The notes under the pieces were generated by a model that was not told where the DNA came from, did no database searches, and saw only the letters and a program-made list of their open reading frames with translations. From the NCBI RefSeq assembly GCF_003966125.1, contig NZ_RXMA01000039.1, positions 1 to 33,661 of the forward strand: a DNA stretch of 33,661 nt, read 5' to 3'. Positions within the stretch are counted from its first letter, which is position 1, and each line of letters opens with the position of its first letter. A program made the position numbers and the translations under genes. This DNA is from Azospirillum griseum (GTDB lineage Bacteria > Pseudomonadota > Alphaproteobacteria > Azospirillales > Azospirillaceae). Below, one piece after another: positions 1 through 7,482 of this stretch.

Positions 1-71
1 GATACGACAAAACAGACACAAGCTTCGCCGCTGCCATCAACCTCGTCGCTACCGTCTTGGCAACACGCTGA
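1..71 (+). CDS. C-terminal end of a transposase (IS5-like), cut by window edge
   Basis: An open frame enters from the left edge (first full codon at base 3) and stops with TGA at 69-71. Its 22 visible residues begin YDKTDTSF and end VLATR. Many IS5-family DDE transposases end in a YDK(T/L)xxxF stretch followed by a short hydrophobic helix and the stop, and this tail fits that pattern. The catalytic residues are outside the window, so intactness cannot be judged. The right terminal inverted repeat should lie within a few tens of bases of the stop; a CTAG at 85-88 falls in that zone but I cannot define the element end. Family assignment rests on one short tail and is tentative. Confidence 0.5.
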   Translation, partial: YDKTDTSFAAAINLVATVLATR

Positions 72-93
72 ATGTCAACAGGCCCTAGGAGCA

Positions 94-145
94 ACATGCG
101 ACTGGCGCATGTCTACCATTCAGCAATGGTAATACCAGTTCTGGT
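94..145. promoter_or_regulatory. Three adjacent inverted repeats, one with a GntR-like operator core
   Basis: Three short dyads lie end to end: ACATGCG/CGCATGT (94-100 and 106-112), TACCATT/AATGGTA (114-120 and 125-131) and ACCAG/CTGGT (134-138 and 141-145). Across the last two runs the 11-base palindrome TGGTAATACCA (127-137), which resembles the TGGTxxxACCA operators of GntR/FadR-type regulators. They sit between the transposase end and the candidate small RNA, where a promoter is expected. The dyads are seen directly; the regulator is a guess. Confidence 0.4.
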
Positions 146-162
146 GCGCCGCAGCATATTCT

Positions 163-235
163 GCGCCTGCCCATTCTCGGGGCGTTTCCTCCCTAGACTT
201 TCAAGGGCCGCAGGCTTCTGCGGCCCTTTTCTTTT
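163..235 (+). ncRNA. Candidate small RNA of the MmgR/suhB (alpha-r8) type
   Basis: A short stretch has the layout of the alphaproteobacterial MmgR/suhB (alpha-r8) RNAs: a 5' hairpin (CGCC/GGCG around 164-184), an unpaired pyrimidine motif TTTCCTCCCT at 185-194 (an anti-Shine-Dalgarno-like sequence I recall as the family's conserved core), then a strong terminator hairpin with a T-run. No protein-coding frame accounts for this region. The 5' end is not fixed by the sequence; 163 is an estimate from the hairpin. The call rests on the motif plus architecture and is from memory of the family, not from a covariance search. Confidence 0.5.
205..235 (+). terminator. Rho-independent terminator, rightward
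   Basis: A perfect 9-bp stem GGGCCGCAG/CTGCGGCCC (205-213 and 218-226) has a GCTT loop and is followed by TTTTCTTTT. This is a textbook intrinsic terminator for plus-strand transcription. The next gene on the right, bluB, runs leftward and ends at 238, so this terminator serves a plus-strand transcript starting between the transposase and bluB, consistent with the small RNA. On the minus strand the hairpin is followed by only two T's, so it is a weaker stop for bluB. Confidence 0.85.
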
Positions 236-237
236 GG

Positions 238-921
238 TCAGTCGGGGGATGGCGCGCCGAAAACGGGATCGGAGTCGCCCCAGCGGTCGCGGTACACCAG
301 TTCCTCCAACGCCACGCGCTGACGCCAGCCCTGCCGCTCCAAATCCGGGGTGGTTTCGAAATGGCTGACATAGCCCAGGCAGAGATAGGCGATGGGCACG
401 ATGCGATCCGGGACCCCCAGAATGGCTTTCAGCGCCGACTCGTGCAGGATGCTGACCCAGCCGACTCCCACCCCCTCCGCCCGCGCCGCCAACCAGAGAT
501 TTTGCACGGCGCAGACGCAGCTGTAGAGGTCCATCGTCGGCATGTGGGTGCGGCCCAGCACCACCGGGCCGCAGCGCTCGCGGTCGCAGGTGACGAGCAG
601 GTTGACCGGGGCCTCGCGAATCCCCTCCAGCTTCAACCGGCTGTACAGGACACGGCGGTCGCCGTCGAAGCGGTCGGCGGCTTCGGCGTTGGCGGTGGCG
701 AAATCGGCGTGGATGCGCTCCTTCACCGCCGGATCGGTGACGAGCAGGAAATTCCACGGCTGCATGAAGCCGACCGAGGGGGCGTGGTGGGCGGCGCGCA
801 GGATGCGGCCCAGAACGTCATCGGGGACCGGATCGGGCGTGAACTGCCCGCGCACGTCGCGGCGGCTGAAGATCGCCTTGTAGAGCGCCTCGCGCTCGGC
901 CAGCGTGAAGGCGTCGTCCAT
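238..921 (-). CDS. bluB: 5,6-dimethylbenzimidazole synthase BluB
   Basis: A 227-residue flavoprotein of the nitroreductase fold that, in its family, cleaves reduced FMN with oxygen to make 5,6-dimethylbenzimidazole, the lower ligand of B12. Recognisable stretches are SRRDVRGQF near residue 20 (FMN phosphate contacts), HHAPSVGFMQPWNFL near residues 45-60, and GVGVGWVSIL in the C-terminal half. Length is normal for BluB. The ATG at 921 lies three bases after the cobB stop, so it is the last gene of a cobA-cobB-bluB unit. The need for oxygen fits the aerobic corrin route encoded next door. No oddities seen. Confidence 0.93.
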   Translation of the reverse strand: MDDAFTLAEREALYKAIFSRRDVRGQFTPDPVPDDVLGRILRAAHHAPSVGFMQPWNFLLVTDPAVKERIHADFATANAEAADRFDGDRRVLYSRLKLEGIREAPVNLLVTCDRERCGPVVLGRTHMPTMDLYSCVCAVQNLWLAARAEGVGVGWVSILHESALKAILGVPDRIVPIAYLCLGYVSHFETTPDLERQGWRQRVALEELVYRDRWGDSDPVFGAPSPD

Positions 922-924
922 TGG

Positions 925-2259
925 TCAGCGCCCCGCGTCGGTGGTCGGCGCGCGGGCGATCAGATGGAAAAAGGATCCCATCGCCAGACCGCGCCGCCCA
1001 CCCAGATCGCCCAGATCGCCGCCATCGGCGGCACGGGCCGACACCAGCGGCGCGTCGTCGCCGCGCGACAGGGTGGAGGCGTAATGGAACTCATGCCCCA
1101 TCAACAGCGTCCCCGCCGGTCCCAGCGGCCCATCGGCCAGCAGGGTGGCGCGGCGATAACCCAGATGCAGCTTGCGCTTGGCAAAGCTGGTCCGCACCCC
1201 CAGCAGCCCGGCCATCGGGTGGACGGTTCCGTCGGCATCCTCCAGAGTCTCGCCCATCGCCATGTAACCGCCGCATTCGCCATAGATCGGCTTGCTCTGC
1301 GCCGCCGCGACCAGACCGGCGCGGAAACGGGCGGCGGCGGACAGGCGGGCGGCGTGCAGTTCGGGATAGCCGCCGGGCAGATAGACGGCGTCGCAGTCGG
1401 CGGGCGGCGGCTCGTCAGCCAGGGGAGAGAAGAACGCCAGCTCCGCCCCGCTGGCCCACCACCCGGCGATCAGATGGGGGTAAACAAAGGTGAAGGCGGC
1501 GTCGCGGGCGATGGCGATCCGTTGGCCCAAGGGCGGCATGGCCGGGGCGTCGCTGCCCCGCCCGGCGCGCGACGGCGTGGCGAGCGCGGCCACCCGGTCC
1601 ACATCGACATGCGCGGCGACGAAACGGCCCAGCCCGGCCAAGCGCTCCGCCAGATCGTCGGTTTCCCCCGCCTGCACCAGCCCGAGATGACGTTCGGGCA
1701 GCGCCACGCCGGGGCTGCGGGGCAGGGCACCCAGCAGGGGAATGCCCAACGCTTCGATCGCATTGCCCGCCAGCGCGGTGTGGCGCGGGCTGCCGACGTT
1801 GTTCAGAACGACGCCACCGATCCGCACATCATCGCGGTAGCTGGCGAAGCCCTTGACCAGCGCGGCGGCGGATTGCGATTGCCCCTTGGCGTTGACCACC
1901 AGCAGCACCGGCCAGCCGGTGCGGGCGGCCAGATCGGCGGTGGAGCCGTCGCCGGTCGCCCCAGCCGCCGCCACCCCGTCGAACAGCCCCATCAGCGCCT
2001 CGCACACCAGCAGGTCGGCCCCGTCGGCGGCGCGGGCGGCCAGCCCGTCCAGCAAATCCGGCCCCATCGCCCAACTGTCGAGGTTGACGCTCGGCCGCCC
2101 GGTCGCCGCCTGGTGAAAGGCGGGGTCGATGTAGTCCGGCCCGGCCTTCAGCGCGCCCACCCGCAGGCCGCGCGCGCGCAGTGCCACCAGCAGGCCGAGC
2201 GTCAGCGTGGTCTTGCCGGTTCCTGAGGCCGGGGCGGCGACGATCAGGCCGTCAGCCAT
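925..2259 (-). CDS. cobB: Hydrogenobyrinic acid a,c-diamide synthase CobB (CbiA family)
   Basis: A glutamine- and ATP-dependent amidase that amidates the a and c acetate side chains of hydrogenobyrinic acid in the aerobic pathway. The N-terminal half is a dethiobiotin-synthetase-like P-loop domain (ASGTGKTT at residues 11-18); the C-terminal half is a class I glutamine amidotransferase domain with nucleophile Cys329 in YGECGGYMAMG and a YLPGGYPE strand near 293. I take the ATG at 2259 (444 residues) because GAGG lies about nine bases upstream; a start at 2274 would add five residues and lose that spacing. The start overlaps the cobA stop by eight bases, suggesting translational coupling. Length is usual for CobB. 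Confidence 0.93.
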   Translation of the reverse strand: MADGLIVAAPASGTGKTTLTLGLLVALRARGLRVGALKAGPDYIDPAFHQAATGRPSVNLDSWAMGPDLLDGLAARAADGADLLVCEALMGLFDGVAAAGATGDGSTADLAARTGWPVLLVVNAKGQSQSAAALVKGFASYRDDVRIGGVVLNNVGSPRHTALAGNAIEALGIPLLGALPRSPGVALPERHLGLVQAGETDDLAERLAGLGRFVAAHVDVDRVAALATPSRAGRGSDAPAMPPLGQRIAIARDAAFTFVYPHLIAGWWASGAELAFFSPLADEPPPADCDAVYLPGGYPELHAARLSAAARFRAGLVAAAQSKPIYGECGGYMAMGETLEDADGTVHPMAGLLGVRTSFAKRKLHLGYRRATLLADGPLGPAGTLLMGHEFHYASTLSRGDDAPLVSARAADGGDLGDLGGRRGLAMGSFFHLIARAPTTDAGR

Positions 2260-3094
2260 GGGTGGGATCCTCATGACCAGGCACCTCGTGATAGGGCAGC
2301 CAATCCAGTTGCGGGCGCAGGCGCACCACCTCCCCCACCACGACGATGGCGGGCGGGTCGAGGTCGCTGGCGGCGAGGTCGGCGACGCAGGTCCCCAGGC
2401 TGCTGACCAAGGTTTGCTGGTCCGGCGTCGTCGCCTTCGTCACCACGGCGACCGGCGTGTCGGCGGGCAGGCCACCGGCCATCAGTTCCGCGACGATGTC
2501 GGGCAGGCCCTTCCACGCCATATAGAGGATCAGGGGCGAACCGGTGGCGGCCAACGCCCGCCAATTCGGCCCGCCGCCCAGCGAATGACCGGTCGCCAGA
2601 ATGACCGCCTGGTTGGCGCTGCGGTGTGTGGCCGGAATCCCGGCATAGGCGGGACCGGCCACCCCCGCCGTCACCCCCGGCACGACGCGGAAGGGAATGC
2701 CCGCCTCGGCCAGCGCCTGCGCCTCCTCCCCCCCGCGCCCGAAGACGAAGGGGTCGCCGCCCTTCAGCCGCAGAACCCGGTGGCCCTCGCGCGCCAGCTC
2801 GATCAGGCGGTTGGTGATGTCGTCCTGATGGGCCGACGGGCGTCCGCCGCGTTTTCCGGCGAACTCCAGCCTTGCCGTGGGCGCGGCGAGCGCCATGATC
2901 CGTTCACCCACGAGCGCGTCGTGGACGATGACGTCGGCTTGCCGTAGACCTTGCAGCGCCAGCAGGGTCAGCAGACCGGGGTCGCCGGGACCGGCCCCGG
3001 CCAACCAGACGCTGCCGGGGGCAAAGGGAACCAGCAGGGATTCGGGCAGCGACGCATCGAACGGCGACCCGGAAATGGATGACGTGGCGGGCAT
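2252..3094 (-). CDS. cobA: Uroporphyrinogen-III C-methyltransferase CobA (SUMT)
   Basis: This enzyme methylates uroporphyrinogen III twice with S-adenosylmethionine to give precorrin-2, the entry point to the corrin pathway. The 280-residue protein has the tetrapyrrole-methylase glycine loop GAGPGDPG (33-40), the GGDPFVFGRGGEE loop in mid-protein and PGVTAGVAGPAYAGIPATHR further on. There is no CysG-type dehydrogenase domain, so it is the short SUMT form. The frame stays open to 3538, but I place the start at 3094, where a 30-residue leader precedes the fold; longer versions would run deep into the divergent cbiD. The start codon overlaps the cbiD start codon on the other strand (shared CATG, 3092-3095). 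Confidence 0.92.
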   Translation of the reverse strand: MPATSSISGSPFDASLPESLLVPFAPGSVWLAGAGPGDPGLLTLLALQGLRQADVIVHDALVGERIMALAAPTARLEFAGKRGGRPSAHQDDITNRLIELAREGHRVLRLKGGDPFVFGRGGEEAQALAEAGIPFRVVPGVTAGVAGPAYAGIPATHRSANQAVILATGHSLGGGPNWRALAATGSPLILYMAWKGLPDIVAELMAGGLPADTPVAVVTKATTPDQQTLVSSLGTCVADLAASDLDPPAIVVVGEVVRLRPQLDWLPYHEVPGHEDPTHG

Positions 3095-3095
3095 G
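3092..3095. other. CATG shared by the divergent cobA and cbiD start codons
   Basis: The minus-strand ATG of cobA (3094-3092) and a plus-strand ATG of cbiD (3093-3095) share the palindrome CATG. If these starts are right there is no intergenic space, and each gene's promoter and ribosome site must lie inside the other's coding sequence. An alternative cbiD ATG at 3075 would make the two genes overlap by 20 bases instead; later GTG codons at 3117 and 3129 would open a small gap. Confidence 0.55.
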
Positions 3096-4247
3096 GACGA
3101 CGACCTGGACTCAAGCGTGGAAACGGGTGTGGACGCGGGCAAAGTTGACGCCAACGATACACCTTTGCGGCGCGGCTGGACGACGGGAACCTGCGCCACC
3201 GCCGCCGCGCGGGCGGCGACCGAAGCGCTGTTCGGCGGCGATTTCCCCGATCCGGTGACGGTGACGCTGCCGGGCGGGCAGCAACCGGCCTTCGCGCTGG
3301 CATGGACAGATCGGGGAATGGACGCGGCGACCGGGCCATGGGCGGCGGCGGGCATCGTCAAGGACGCGGGCGACGACCCGGACGTCACGCACGGTGCCCT
3401 GATCCGCGCGCGGGTCTGGTGCGGCCCGGCGGGATCGGGCGTGACCTTCCGCGCGGGCGACGGCGTCGGCACGGTGACGCTGCCCGGCCTGCCGCTGGCG
3501 GTCGGTGAACCGGCGATCAACCCGGTCCCGCGCGCCATGATCGCCCAGGCCGTGCAAGAGGCGGCAAATCAGGCCGGGCAACCCGCCGATCTGGTGGTGG
3601 AGGTCGGGGTGGAAAACGGCGCGGTGCTGGCCAAACGCACGATGAACGGGCGGCTGGGCATCGTCGGTGGCCTGTCGATCCTGGGGACCACCGGCATCGT
3701 CGTGCCCTATTCCTGCGCGGCCTGGATCGCGTCGATCCAGCGCGGCATCGACGTGGCCCGCGCGGCGGGCCTGACCCATGTCGCCGCCTGCACCGGCAAC
3801 CGATCCGAACAGGCGGTGACGGCGCGTTACGGCTTGTGCGAGCAGGCGCTGATCGACATGGGCGACTTTGCGGGCGGCACGCTCAAGCATCTGCGCCGGC
3901 AACCGATCGCGCGGCTGAGCCTGTGCGGCGGCTTCGCCAAATTCGGCAAGCTGGCGCGCGGGCTGCTGGATCTGCATTCCAAACGGAGCAGCGTCGATCT
4001 GGATTGGCTGGCCGATCAATTGGCCCTGTTGGGGGCGGCCCCCGATCTGATCGCGCAGACCCGCAGCGCCAACACCGCCGCCCAGGTGCTGGGGCTGGCG
4101 CAGGAGGCTGGGATCCCGCTGGCCGACCATGTGGCCACCCTCGCCCGCGCCACCGCGCTCGCCACGCTGGACGGGGCGCCGGTGGCGGTCGAGGTGCTGA
4201 TCACCGACCGCCAGGGAACCATCGTCGGGGGTGCCCCCGGCTGGTGA
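3093..4247 (+). CDS. cbiD: Precorrin-5 C1-methyltransferase CbiD
   Basis: CbiD methylates C-1 of the contracted corrin ring in the anaerobic pathway (cobalt-precorrin-5B to 6A). The signature GWTTGTCATAA is at residues 28-38 of the 384-residue form, followed by the family's long SILGTTGIVVPYSCAAW and ACTGNRSEQ stretches in mid-protein. The start is uncertain: ATG 3075 (390 residues), ATG 3093, or GTG 3117/3129; no strong ribosome site decides it, and the conserved fold begins near residue 26. It is alone on the plus strand between two minus-strand cob units. It converges on cobM with eight bases between the stop codons, and a small dyad (GTGAG/CTCAC, 4244-4259) spans both stops. Its presence among aerobic genes, without cobF in view, is unusual. 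Confidence 0.9.
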   Translation: MDDDLDSSVETGVDAGKVDANDTPLRRGWTTGTCATAAARAATEALFGGDFPDPVTVTLPGGQQPAFALAWTDRGMDAATGPWAAAGIVKDAGDDPDVTHGALIRARVWCGPAGSGVTFRAGDGVGTVTLPGLPLAVGEPAINPVPRAMIAQAVQEAANQAGQPADLVVEVGVENGAVLAKRTMNGRLGIVGGLSILGTTGIVVPYSCAAWIASIQRGIDVARAAGLTHVAACTGNRSEQAVTARYGLCEQALIDMGDFAGGTLKHLRRQPIARLSLCGGFAKFGKLARGLLDLHSKRSSVDLDWLADQLALLGAAPDLIAQTRSANTAAQVLGLAQEAGIPLADHVATLARATALATLDGAPVAVEVLITDRQGTIVGGAPGW

Positions 4248-4255
4248 GGACAGGC

Positions 4256-5017
4256 TCACGCGCCCAACCCCCGGTAACGGCGGACGTGGCTGCCGTCGTA
4301 GAGGGCGCTGCACCGGAAATCCTCCATCGCCAGCGCCGGGCCGACCAGGATCAGCGCGGTGCGCTCCATCGGCGCTTCGGCCACCCGCGCGACCAGTTCC
4401 GACAGCGCGCCGCGCACGACGCGTTCGTCCGGCCAACTGGCGCGGTAGACCACCGCCGCCGGGCAGTCCGCGCCATAGAGCGGGGTCAACCGCTCCACCA
4501 CCCGGTCCAGCGCGTGGATCGACAGATGGATCGCCAGGGTTGCCCCCGACGCGCCCAGCACCTCCAACGTTTCGTTGGCGGGCATGGCCGAGGCGCGCCC
4601 CTCCGTCCGCGTCAGGATCAGGGTCTGGCTGACCTCCGGCAGGGTCAATTCACGGCCCAGCGCGGCGGACGCGGCGGCAAAGGCCGGAACGCCGGGGGTG
4701 ATGGTGTAGGGGATGCCCAACTCGCGCAGGGCGCGGGTCTGCTCCCCCAGGGCGCTGTAGATCGACAGGTCGCCCGAATGCAGCCGGGCGACGTCCAACC
4801 CCGCCGCGTGGGCGGCCTGGAACTCGGCGACGATCTCCTCCAGCGTCAGCGGCGCGGTGTCGACGATGCGGGCGTCCTTGGGGGCGTGGGCGATGATCTC
4901 CGCCGGAACCAGCGACCCGGCATACAGGCAGACCGGGCAGGCGGCGATCAGGTCGCGCCCGCGCAGCGTCAACAGATCGGGCGCGCCCGGCCCGGCCCCA
5001 ATGAAATGAACGGTCAT
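4256..5017 (-). CDS. cobM: Precorrin-4 C11-methyltransferase CobM
   Basis: This SAM-dependent enzyme methylates C-11 of precorrin-4 to give precorrin-5. The 253-residue protein opens with the methylase loop FIGAGPGAPDLLT at residues 5-17, then has ARLHSGDLSIYSALGEQ and TPGVPAFAAASAALGREL, the typical CobM/CbiF blocks. Length is normal for the family. Its ATG overlaps the cobE stop as ATGA (5017-5014), so cobL-cobE-cobM are translated as a coupled set. Product flow is consistent: CobM makes the substrate for the C1 methylation that CbiD, convergent on the other strand, would carry out. Confidence 0.94.
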   Translation of the reverse strand: MTVHFIGAGPGAPDLLTLRGRDLIAACPVCLYAGSLVPAEIIAHAPKDARIVDTAPLTLEEIVAEFQAAHAAGLDVARLHSGDLSIYSALGEQTRALRELGIPYTITPGVPAFAAASAALGRELTLPEVSQTLILTRTEGRASAMPANETLEVLGASGATLAIHLSIHALDRVVERLTPLYGADCPAAVVYRASWPDERVVRGALSELVARVAEAPMERTALILVGPALAMEDFRCSALYDGSHVRRYRGLGA

Positions 5018-5430
5018 GGCGTGGACTCCGAAAGGGCAAGGGCGGCAAGGGCGTCGGTGGCGAGCGCGACGGTGGCGCGGGGGGTGGAGCGGCGGGGCAG
5101 CAGCAGACGGCCAGATGGCCCGACGGCGGCCAGCGCCGCCGCTTCGGCCACGCTGGCCAGCCCGACCGCCGCCGCCACGGTGGCGGAGCGGGTGACGGTG
5201 CGGTCCTGCGCGGCGGCGAGCGATGCCGCGTCGATCACGGTGACGGGCAGATCCAGGCGGCGGGCGGCGTCGGCCACGCCCGGCTCGTCGCGCTTGATCG
5301 CGGGAACCGCCAGACGGACGGCGGCGCGCTGGGCGGCGGTCAAGGCCGCCTCGTCAAAGGCGGCGGTCAGCAGCCCGGCGATCTCCGCCCCGTCGCAGCC
5401 CTTGCGGCAACCCACACCGGCGGCGATCAT
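5014..5430 (-). CDS. cobE: Cobalamin biosynthesis protein CobE (CbiG C-terminal domain type)
   Basis: A 138-residue protein equivalent to the C-terminal domain of CbiG. It opens with IAAGVGCRKGCDGAEI, the family's hallmark GxGCRxG segment, and carries an AVGLASVAEAAAL helix near residue 93 and VALATDALAALAL at the end. The frame is open a little further up, but the ATG at 5430 forms an ATGA overlap with the cobL stop (5430-5427) and is clearly the coupled start. In aerobic organisms CobE is required for B12 but its exact reaction is not settled; in CbiG this domain accompanies the lactone-opening step before CbiD acts. Its pairing here with CbiD is therefore notable. Confidence 0.87.
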   Translation of the reverse strand: MIAAGVGCRKGCDGAEIAGLLTAAFDEAALTAAQRAAVRLAVPAIKRDEPGVADAARRLDLPVTVIDAASLAAAQDRTVTRSATVAAAVGLASVAEAAALAAVGPSGRLLLPRRSTPRATVALATDALAALALSESTP

Positions 5431-6680
5431 GGCTTGTCCGCCCGCCACAGCGTCACCGGCATGAAGGGCTTCCAGCCCCGGAAGCCGCCGACCGGCACGG
5501 CTCGGCTGACGCTGATCTGGGTCAGTTCCCCACCCAACTGGCGTTGGGCGTCGTAGAGCACCGCTTCCCCTTCCAGCGTCACCGCGTTGGCGACCAGCCG
5601 TCCGCCGGGTTTCAACGCCGACCAGCAGGAATCGAGCACGCCGTCGTTGCTGACGCCGCCGCCGATGAAGACCGCATCGGGGGCCGCCAACCCGTCCAGC
5701 GCCGCCGGTGCCCGGCCCCGCACCAGTTCCAGCCCCGGCACGCCGAGCACGGCGGCGTTGGCGAGGATGCGGGCCTGACGGTCAGGGTGCGATTCCACCG
5801 CGAAGGCGCGGTTGGCCGGGTCGGTCAGCATCCATTCGATGCCGATGGAGCCGGACCCGGCCCCGACATCCCACAGGGTTTCGCCGCGCCGGGGGGCCAG
5901 CAACGACAGGGTGACGGCGCGGACCTCCCGCTTGGTGATCTGCCCGTCGTGATCGAACCAGGCGTCCGGCAGGCCGGGGGCGAGCGGGTGGATTCGGGCG
6001 TCCGGACCGGCGACGCAGTCCACCGCCAGCGTGTTGAGGTCGGCCACCGGCCCCAGCGCCTCGGCCTCTTGGTCCCACGCGTCGGCGCTGGCGCTGCGTT
6101 GGGCCTCGCGCGGGCCGCCCATCGCCTCCAGCGCGGTCAGGCGGGACGCGCCGAAGCCACGAGCGCGCAGCAGCGCGGCCAGCTTGGCCGGGGTCGTTCC
6201 GTCCCAGGACAGAATCAACAGCCGCGCATTCGGTTGCAGATGCGGAATGACCAGCTCCAACGGGCGGCCATGCAGGGTGAGGCAGCGCGTGTCCTGCACC
6301 GGCCAGCCCAGCCGGGCGCAGGCGAGGCTGTAGGCCGAGGGGGCGGGCAGCACCATCATCTCGTGGGCCGGAACGACCCGCGCCAACGTGGCCCCGACGC
6401 CGTACCACAGCGGATCGCCGCTCGCCACCACGCAGACCGGCTGCCCGCGCCGGGCCAACAGGCCGGGCAGGGCGTCGGTCAGGGGCGACGGCCACACCAC
6501 CCGTTCCTGCCCCGGAACGACCGGTAGAAAGGCAAGATGCCGCGCCCCGCCATAGACGCAAGCGGCGCGTTCGATCACGGCGCGGGCGGCGGGCGACAAG
6601 CCGTCCCAGCCGTCTTCGCCGATGCCGACGACGGACAACCAGCGCGACGGCGGCGGGCGGTCCGGGAGTGTGCTATCCAT
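5427..6680 (-). CDS. cobL: Precorrin-6Y C5,15-methyltransferase (decarboxylating) CobL
   Basis: A two-domain enzyme that methylates C-5 and C-15 of precorrin-6B and decarboxylates the C-12 acetate. The N-terminal CbiE-like domain begins at LSVVGIGEDGWDGLSP (about residues 15-30) and includes VASGDPLWYGVG. The C-terminal CbiT-like domain has GQITKREVRAVTLSLL followed by the SAM-binding WDVGAGSGSIGIEW. I use the ATG at 6680 (417 residues, standard for CobL); an upstream extension to 6830 would run into the divergent cobK. The gap to the cobK start is 40 bases and must hold both leaders. It is the first gene of the cobL-cobE-cobM unit. Confidence 0.95.
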   Translation of the reverse strand: MDSTLPDRPPPSRWLSVVGIGEDGWDGLSPAARAVIERAACVYGGARHLAFLPVVPGQERVVWPSPLTDALPGLLARRGQPVCVVASGDPLWYGVGATLARVVPAHEMMVLPAPSAYSLACARLGWPVQDTRCLTLHGRPLELVIPHLQPNARLLILSWDGTTPAKLAALLRARGFGASRLTALEAMGGPREAQRSASADAWDQEAEALGPVADLNTLAVDCVAGPDARIHPLAPGLPDAWFDHDGQITKREVRAVTLSLLAPRRGETLWDVGAGSGSIGIEWMLTDPANRAFAVESHPDRQARILANAAVLGVPGLELVRGRAPAALDGLAAPDAVFIGGGVSNDGVLDSCWSALKPGGRLVANAVTLEGEAVLYDAQRQLGGELTQISVSRAVPVGGFRGWKPFMPVTLWRADKP

Positions 6681-6720
6681 GGCGGCGCATCCTGCGGCGA
6701 TCCAACGATGGTGACGTGAC

Positions 6721-7482
6721 GTGTTGAACGCTTTGATCCTTGGCGGGACCACCCAGGCGACGGCGCTGGCCCGGCGCTTGGCCGGACACGCGACGGTGAA
6801 CGCCACCGTGTCGCTCGCCGGGCGCACCAAAAACCCGGTGTTGCCGCCCCTGCCGACGCGGATCGGCGGATTCGGCGGGGCCGATGGGTTGGCGGCCTAT
6901 CTGGTCGAGCACAAGGTCGGCGCGGTGATCGACGCCACCCACCCCTTTGCCGATCAAATCTCCGCCAACGCGGCGGCGGCCTGCGCGCGGACCGGCGTAC
7001 CGCTGCGCCTGTTCAGCCGCCCGGCGTGGCAGGCCGGTCCCGGCGACCGCTGGATCATCGTCCCCGACATGGCGGCGGCGGCGGCGGCGGTGCGGGATTG
7101 GCCCGATCCGTTGAACGACGGCTGCGTTTTCCTGACCATCGGTCGGCAGGAGGTCGCGGCCTTCCTCGCCGCCCCCGACCACCGCTATCTGATCCGCGCC
7201 GTCGATCCGCCCGAGCCGATGCCCGCCTTGCCCCGCGCCCGCCTGATCCTGGAGCGCGGCCCCTTCACGGTGGAGGCCGAAACCGCCCTGATGCGCGCCC
7301 ACAGCGTTGCCGTCATCGTCAGCAAGAACAGCGGCGGCAGCGCCACCGACGCCAAGCTGGAGGCCGCGCGGCGGTTGGCCCTGCCGGTGGTGATGGTGGA
7401 CCGCCCGCCCGGCCATGGCGTGCCGGGCCTTCCCGATCTGGACGCGGCGCTGGCGTGGCTGGAGGGGTTGGCCGGAGGCTGA
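6721..7482 (+). CDS. cobK: Precorrin-6A reductase CobK
   Basis: This enzyme reduces precorrin-6A to precorrin-6B (C18-C19 bond) using NAD(P)H. The 253-residue protein opens with ALILGGTTQATALARRL and has VIDATHPFADQISANA near residue 70, both diagnostic of CobK/CbiJ, with SKNSGG in the C-terminal third. The likely start is GTG at 6721; the next codon is TTG and could also serve. No Shine-Dalgarno sequence is visible; instead GTGAC GTGAC GTG (6711-6723) runs into the start, so initiation may be weak or nearly leaderless. It is the only plus-strand gene between cobL and cobJ and acts immediately before CobL in the pathway. Confidence 0.93.
   Translation: MLNALILGGTTQATALARRLAGHATVNATVSLAGRTKNPVLPPLPTRIGGFGGADGLAAYLVEHKVGAVIDATHPFADQISANAAAACARTGVPLRLFSRPAWQAGPGDRWIIVPDMAAAAAAVRDWPDPLNDGCVFLTIGRQEVAAFLAAPDHRYLIRAVDPPEPMPALPRARLILERGPFTVEAETALMRAHSVAVIVSKNSGGSATDAKLEAARRLALPVVMVDRPPGHGVPGLPDLDAALAWLEGLAGG

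Noticed and set aside
361..2226. 621-codon plus-strand open frame across bluB and cobB
   Set aside because: Antisense shadow spanning two well-identified genes; no family resemblance.
2877..3074. N-terminal extension of cbiD
   Set aside because: It lies antisense in cobA and has shadow-like composition; the conserved CbiD fold begins after residue 25 of the short form.
3095..3538. N-terminal extension of cobA by about 148 residues
   Set aside because: The added part lies antisense within cbiD, has no methylase features, and would give an abnormal SUMT length.
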